Both the position numbers and the translations under genes were made by a program. The notes beneath the pieces were generated by a model. The model worked only from the letters and a program-made list of their open reading frames with translations, was not told the origin of the DNA and ran no database searches. A DNA stretch of 64,000 nt, taken from assembly GCF_005795905.1 (NCBI RefSeq), contig NZ_VAWE01000001.1:5259001-5323000 (forward strand), read 5' to 3'. Source of the DNA: Streptomyces marianii (GTDB taxonomy: Bacteria; Actinomycetota; Actinomycetes; Streptomycetales; Streptomycetaceae). Each line of letters opens with the position of its first letter. Position 1 is the first letter of the stretch. Of the stretch, positions 61,303 to 64,000 are shown one piece after another.

Positions 61303-63735
61303 GTGACAGGCAAACGACGGGCGATCAGAGCGTCCGCGGTGCTCGTGGCACTGGCCACGACAGGGGCTACGGCCGCGGCATTCACCACGGCCCAGGCAGA
61401 GGACAGGCCCTCCGGGGCCCCAGGAGTGGAGCGCCACGACCCGGCGCCCGGCTCCGACCACAACAAGGCCCAGAAGGGCCAGGTGGACCACGATCTCGAG
61501 GGTCCGTTCAGCAAGCAGCAGGAGGAGCAGCGCCAGGCGGCGCTGGAGCAGGTCATATCCGGGGACGCGACCGTGCAGAAGCGCGGCGCGTCCAAGGTCG
61601 TGAAGCTCGACGCCAAGAAGTACGTCGAGCTCGGCCGGGAGAAGACCGACAAGATCTTCACGATCCTCGTGGAGTTCGGCGACAAGGTCGACGACAGCAC
61701 GATGTTCGACCCGGACGGCGATGGTCCGAAGCCGCCGGTGCAGAAGTACGGCGGCACCCCCGGTCCACTGCACAACAAGATCGCGCAGCCGGACCGCAAG
61801 GTGGACAACTCGACCGCCTGGCAGAAGGACTACAACCGGGAGCACTTCCAGGACCTGTACTTCGGCGAGGGCAAGGACAAGAAGGGGAAGCCCAAGCACT
61901 CGCTGAAGACCTACTACGAGCGCACCTCCTCCGGCCGGTACTCGGTCGAGGGCACCGTCTCGGACTGGGTCAAGGTCGACTGGAACGAGGCCCGCTACGG
62001 CTCCAACTACTGCGGCCAGTCCAACTGCAACAACGTGTGGGACGCGGTCCGTGACGGCGTCACCGCCTGGACCGCCGACCAGAAGGCCAAGGGCCGTACC
62101 GACGCCCAGATCAAGGCGGACCTGGCGCAGTACGACCAGTGGGACCGCTACGACTTCGACGGCGACGGCGACTTCAACGAGGCCGACGGCTACATCGACC
62201 ACTTCCAGATCGTCCACGCGGGCGAGGACGAGTCGGCCGGTGGCGGCGCCGAGGGTGCGAACGCCCTGTGGGCCCACCGCTGGTACGCCTACGGCACCGA
62301 CGCCGGCAAGACCGGCCCGGCGAACAACAAGGCCGGCGGCACCCAGATCGGCAGCACCGGCATCTGGGTCGGCGACTACACCATGCAGCCGGAGAACGGC
62401 GGCCTCGGTGTCTTCGCTCACGAGTACGGTCACGACCTCGGTCTTCCCGACCTGTACGACACCTCCGGCGGCGGCGAGAACTCCACCGGCTTCTGGTCCC
62501 TGATGTCGTCCGGCTCCTGGCTCGGCACGGGCCAGGACGCCATCGGCGACCTGCCCGGCGACATGAACGCCTGGGACAAGCTGCAGCTCGGCTGGCTCAA
62601 CTACACGAAGGCCAAGGCGGCGACGAAGTCCAAGCACAAGCTGGGTGTCGCGGAGTACAACACCAGGAACCCGCAGGCCCTCGTCGTCGAGCTGCCGAAG
62701 AAGAAGGTCACCACCAGCATCGTGAAGCCCGCCGAGGGCTCCATGCAGTGGTGGAGCGACATGGGTGACGACCTCAAGAACACCCTCTCCCGCTCCGTCG
62801 ACCTCACCGGCAAGTCCACGGCGTCCCTGGAGCTCACCGGCTGGTGGGACATCGAGGCCGACTACGACTACCTCTACACCGAGGTGTCGACGGACGGCGG
62901 CGCCAGCTGGACCGCCGTGGACGGCACCGCCGACGGCGCGCCGATCACCCGTGACGCCTCCGACGCACCGGCGCTGACCGGTCCGTCGGGCGCGCACAAG
63001 AAGCTCGTCTACTCGCTCGACGCCTACGCCGGCAAGAAGGTCGACGTCCGCTTCCGCTACCAGACGGACGGCGGCGTGGCGGGCATGGGCTTCGCGGCGG
63101 ACGGCATCGTGGTCTCCGCCGACGGCGCCCCGGTCTTCAGCGACAACGCCGAGACCGAGGTGGCCGGCTGGACCGCCAAGGGCTTCTCCCGCATCGGCGA
63201 GTCCTTCACGGACGAGTACGAGCAGTACTACCTCGCCGAGAACCGCCAGTACGTCTCGTACGACCAGACCCTCAAGGTCGGCCCGTACAACTTCGGCTTC
63301 AAGGCGCCGAAGGACGGCTGGGTGGAGCACTACCCGTACCAGAACGGCCTGCTCGTCTGGCTGTGGGACACCTCGCAGAAGGACAACAACACCAGCCAGC
63401 ACCCCGGCAAGGGGCTGATCCTCCCGGTCGACGCCAACCCCAAGGCCCTCAAGTGGGCCGACGGCACGCTGATGCGCAACCGCATCCAGTCGTTCGACTC
63501 GACCTTCAGCACCTTCCGCTCGGACGCCCTCACCCTGCACAAGGCGGACGTCCCCGCGCGGATCGCCGCCCACAAGGGCAACCCGGTCTTCGATGACCGC
63601 AAGGGTGTCTACTGGTTCGAGGAGAACCCCACCGCTGGTGTTCAGGTCCCGGACACCAACACCAGGATCTCGATCGTCAAGGAGCCGAGGAACGGCCAGA
63701 CGATCACGGTCAAGGTCGGTCCTTCGGTCAAGTAG
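61303..63735 (+). CDS. secreted immune inhibitor A-type metalloprotease (peptidase M6)
   Basis: 810 residues from GTG 61303. Signal peptide at residues 1-32 (RRAIRASAVLVALATTGATA with AAFTTAQA). A propeptide-like region follows to about residue 115. The catalytic domain contains GVFAHEYGHDLGLPDLYDTS, the HExxHxxGxxD zinc motif, and the later SLMSSGSW Met-turn. YDFDGDGDFNEADGYIDHF is a calcium-type Asp-rich loop. The C-terminal 300 residues are two beta-rich domains typical of M6 enzymes. It is exported and degrades extracellular protein. Confidence 0.96.
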   Translation: MTGKRRAIRASAVLVALATTGATAAAFTTAQAEDRPSGAPGVERHDPAPGSDHNKAQKGQVDHDLEGPFSKQQEEQRQAALEQVISGDATVQKRGASKVVKLDAKKYVELGREKTDKIFTILVEFGDKVDDSTMFDPDGDGPKPPVQKYGGTPGPLHNKIAQPDRKVDNSTAWQKDYNREHFQDLYFGEGKDKKGKPKHSLKTYYERTSSGRYSVEGTVSDWVKVDWNEARYGSNYCGQSNCNNVWDAVRDGVTAWTADQKAKGRTDAQIKADLAQYDQWDRYDFDGDGDFNEADGYIDHFQIVHAGEDESAGGGAEGANALWAHRWYAYGTDAGKTGPANNKAGGTQIGSTGIWVGDYTMQPENGGLGVFAHEYGHDLGLPDLYDTSGGGENSTGFWSLMSSGSWLGTGQDAIGDLPGDMNAWDKLQLGWLNYTKAKAATKSKHKLGVAEYNTRNPQALVVELPKKKVTTSIVKPAEGSMQWWSDMGDDLKNTLSRSVDLTGKSTASLELTGWWDIEADYDYLYTEVSTDGGASWTAVDGTADGAPITRDASDAPALTGPSGAHKKLVYSLDAYAGKKVDVRFRYQTDGGVAGMGFAADGIVVSADGAPVFSDNAETEVAGWTAKGFSRIGESFTDEYEQYYLAENRQYVSYDQTLKVGPYNFGFKAPKDGWVEHYPYQNGLLVWLWDTSQKDNNTSQHPGKGLILPVDANPKALKWADGTLMRNRIQSFDSTFSTFRSDALTLHKADVPARIAAHKGNPVFDDRKGVYWFEENPTAGVQVPDTNTRISIVKEPRNGQTITVKVGPSVK

Positions 63736-63751
63736 GACGTAGCACCGCACA

Positions 63752-63794
63752 GGAGCGGGGTGTCCGCGCGCTCGTCGCGCGGGCACCCCGCTCC
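63752..63794 (+). terminator. terminator after the M6 protease gene
   Basis: GGAGCGGGGTGTCCGCGCG and CGCGCGGGCACCCCGCTCC pair over 19 bp with one G-U; loop CTCGT. Confidence 0.87.
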
Positions 63795-64000
63795 GTCGTG
63801 TCGGGCGCGTACCGCCGGAGCGGCCCGCCGGCCGGGTGATCATCCGCGGCGACGGTCTCCGGCCGTCCGGGGACCGGGTCGCGCCATGGCGTCCGTTTGT
63901 TGACGCTCGGGTGACTCCAAGGGTGGGCGAGATGTCCGCAAGGAGCGTTCGGTGGCGCGTCCTCTTGCTGATCAATCATTGAAATCGCAGGTCAGAGCAT
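63795..64000. other. end of window, no gene seen
   Basis: 206 bases after the last terminator. A minus-strand open frame (63728-63979) has no recognisable domain and overlaps the terminator, so I do not call it. Confidence 0.5.

Noticed and set aside
61033..63975. Very long minus-strand open frame opposite the M6 protease
   Set aside because: Shadow frame caused by GC-rich codon bias; the plus strand has signal peptide, zinc motif and terminator.

Overview
High-GC actinobacterial DNA, almost certainly a Streptomyces chromosome. The evidence is the codon bias, the frequent GTG starts, and a chain of Streptomyces marker genes: ftsE-ftsX-S41 protease-smpB-ssrA, matA-matB, narK-nnaR, an ECF sigma/anti-sigma pair, a HelD-like RNA polymerase motor, malic enzyme, HU, murA, hppD, ssgG and a secreted M6 protease. 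From memory this gene order matches the SCO2970 to SCO2920 part of the S. coelicolor core. I could run no search, so every ortholog name rests on pattern recognition.

Bases 1-7300 hold the right-hand part of a RiPP biosynthetic cluster cut by the window edge: two SagB/nitroreductase-like proteins, a PqqD-like recognition domain fused to an M50 (site-2 protease-like) membrane peptidase, a split LanB-type dehydratase (glutamylation protein plus a separate SpaB_C/thiopeptide-type protein), and four tandem short precursor genes. The precursors share a PE(L/I)EVLP leader motif and have different Ser/Thr/Cys/Gly-rich cores. No cyclodehydratase (YcaO), LanC, dedicated exporter or obvious second pyridine-forming enzyme is visible; if present they lie upstream. 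An XRE/DUF397 regulator pair and a sortase-type LAETG repeat protein follow.

Bases 10000-18060 carry the ftsEX/smpB/ssrA core, then an MFS gene and a divergent LysR gene destroyed by an IS30-family insertion. Bases 18196-24926 are the mat locus (extracellular poly-amino-sugar synthesis). Here a second element, with an IS1182-like transposase and a flavin-reductase passenger, sits exactly between the matA stop codon and the matB start codon. Both elements are flanked by CTAG. Bases 25000-27616 hold a nitrate/nitrite transporter and an NnaR-like regulator. Bases 28600-37000 carry the sigU-like sigma/anti-sigma pair, the HelD/HelR motor, a candidate small RNA with a very strong terminator, malic enzyme, HU and MurA.

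Bases 37188-38075 hold two small conserved genes. They are followed by relics of a sugar-binding lipoprotein gene and a GH20 hexosaminidase gene that look fused by deletion. Next is a three-gene molybdenum hydroxylase operon whose large subunit lacks the usual catalytic glutamate and whose Fe-S subunit has a disordered extension of about 460 residues. Bases 44979-57176 hold a VOC protein, an MFS exporter, a DEAD-type helicase, an IclR regulator, a membrane-anchored Lon-like protease, an Lrp/AsnC regulator divergent from hppD, a nitrile hydratase beta fragment, a TPR protein and a GlcD-like oxidase. The window closes with ssgG, two RDD membrane proteins, a small membrane protein and an M6 (immune inhibitor A) protease. 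Strong stem-loops mark most transcript ends.
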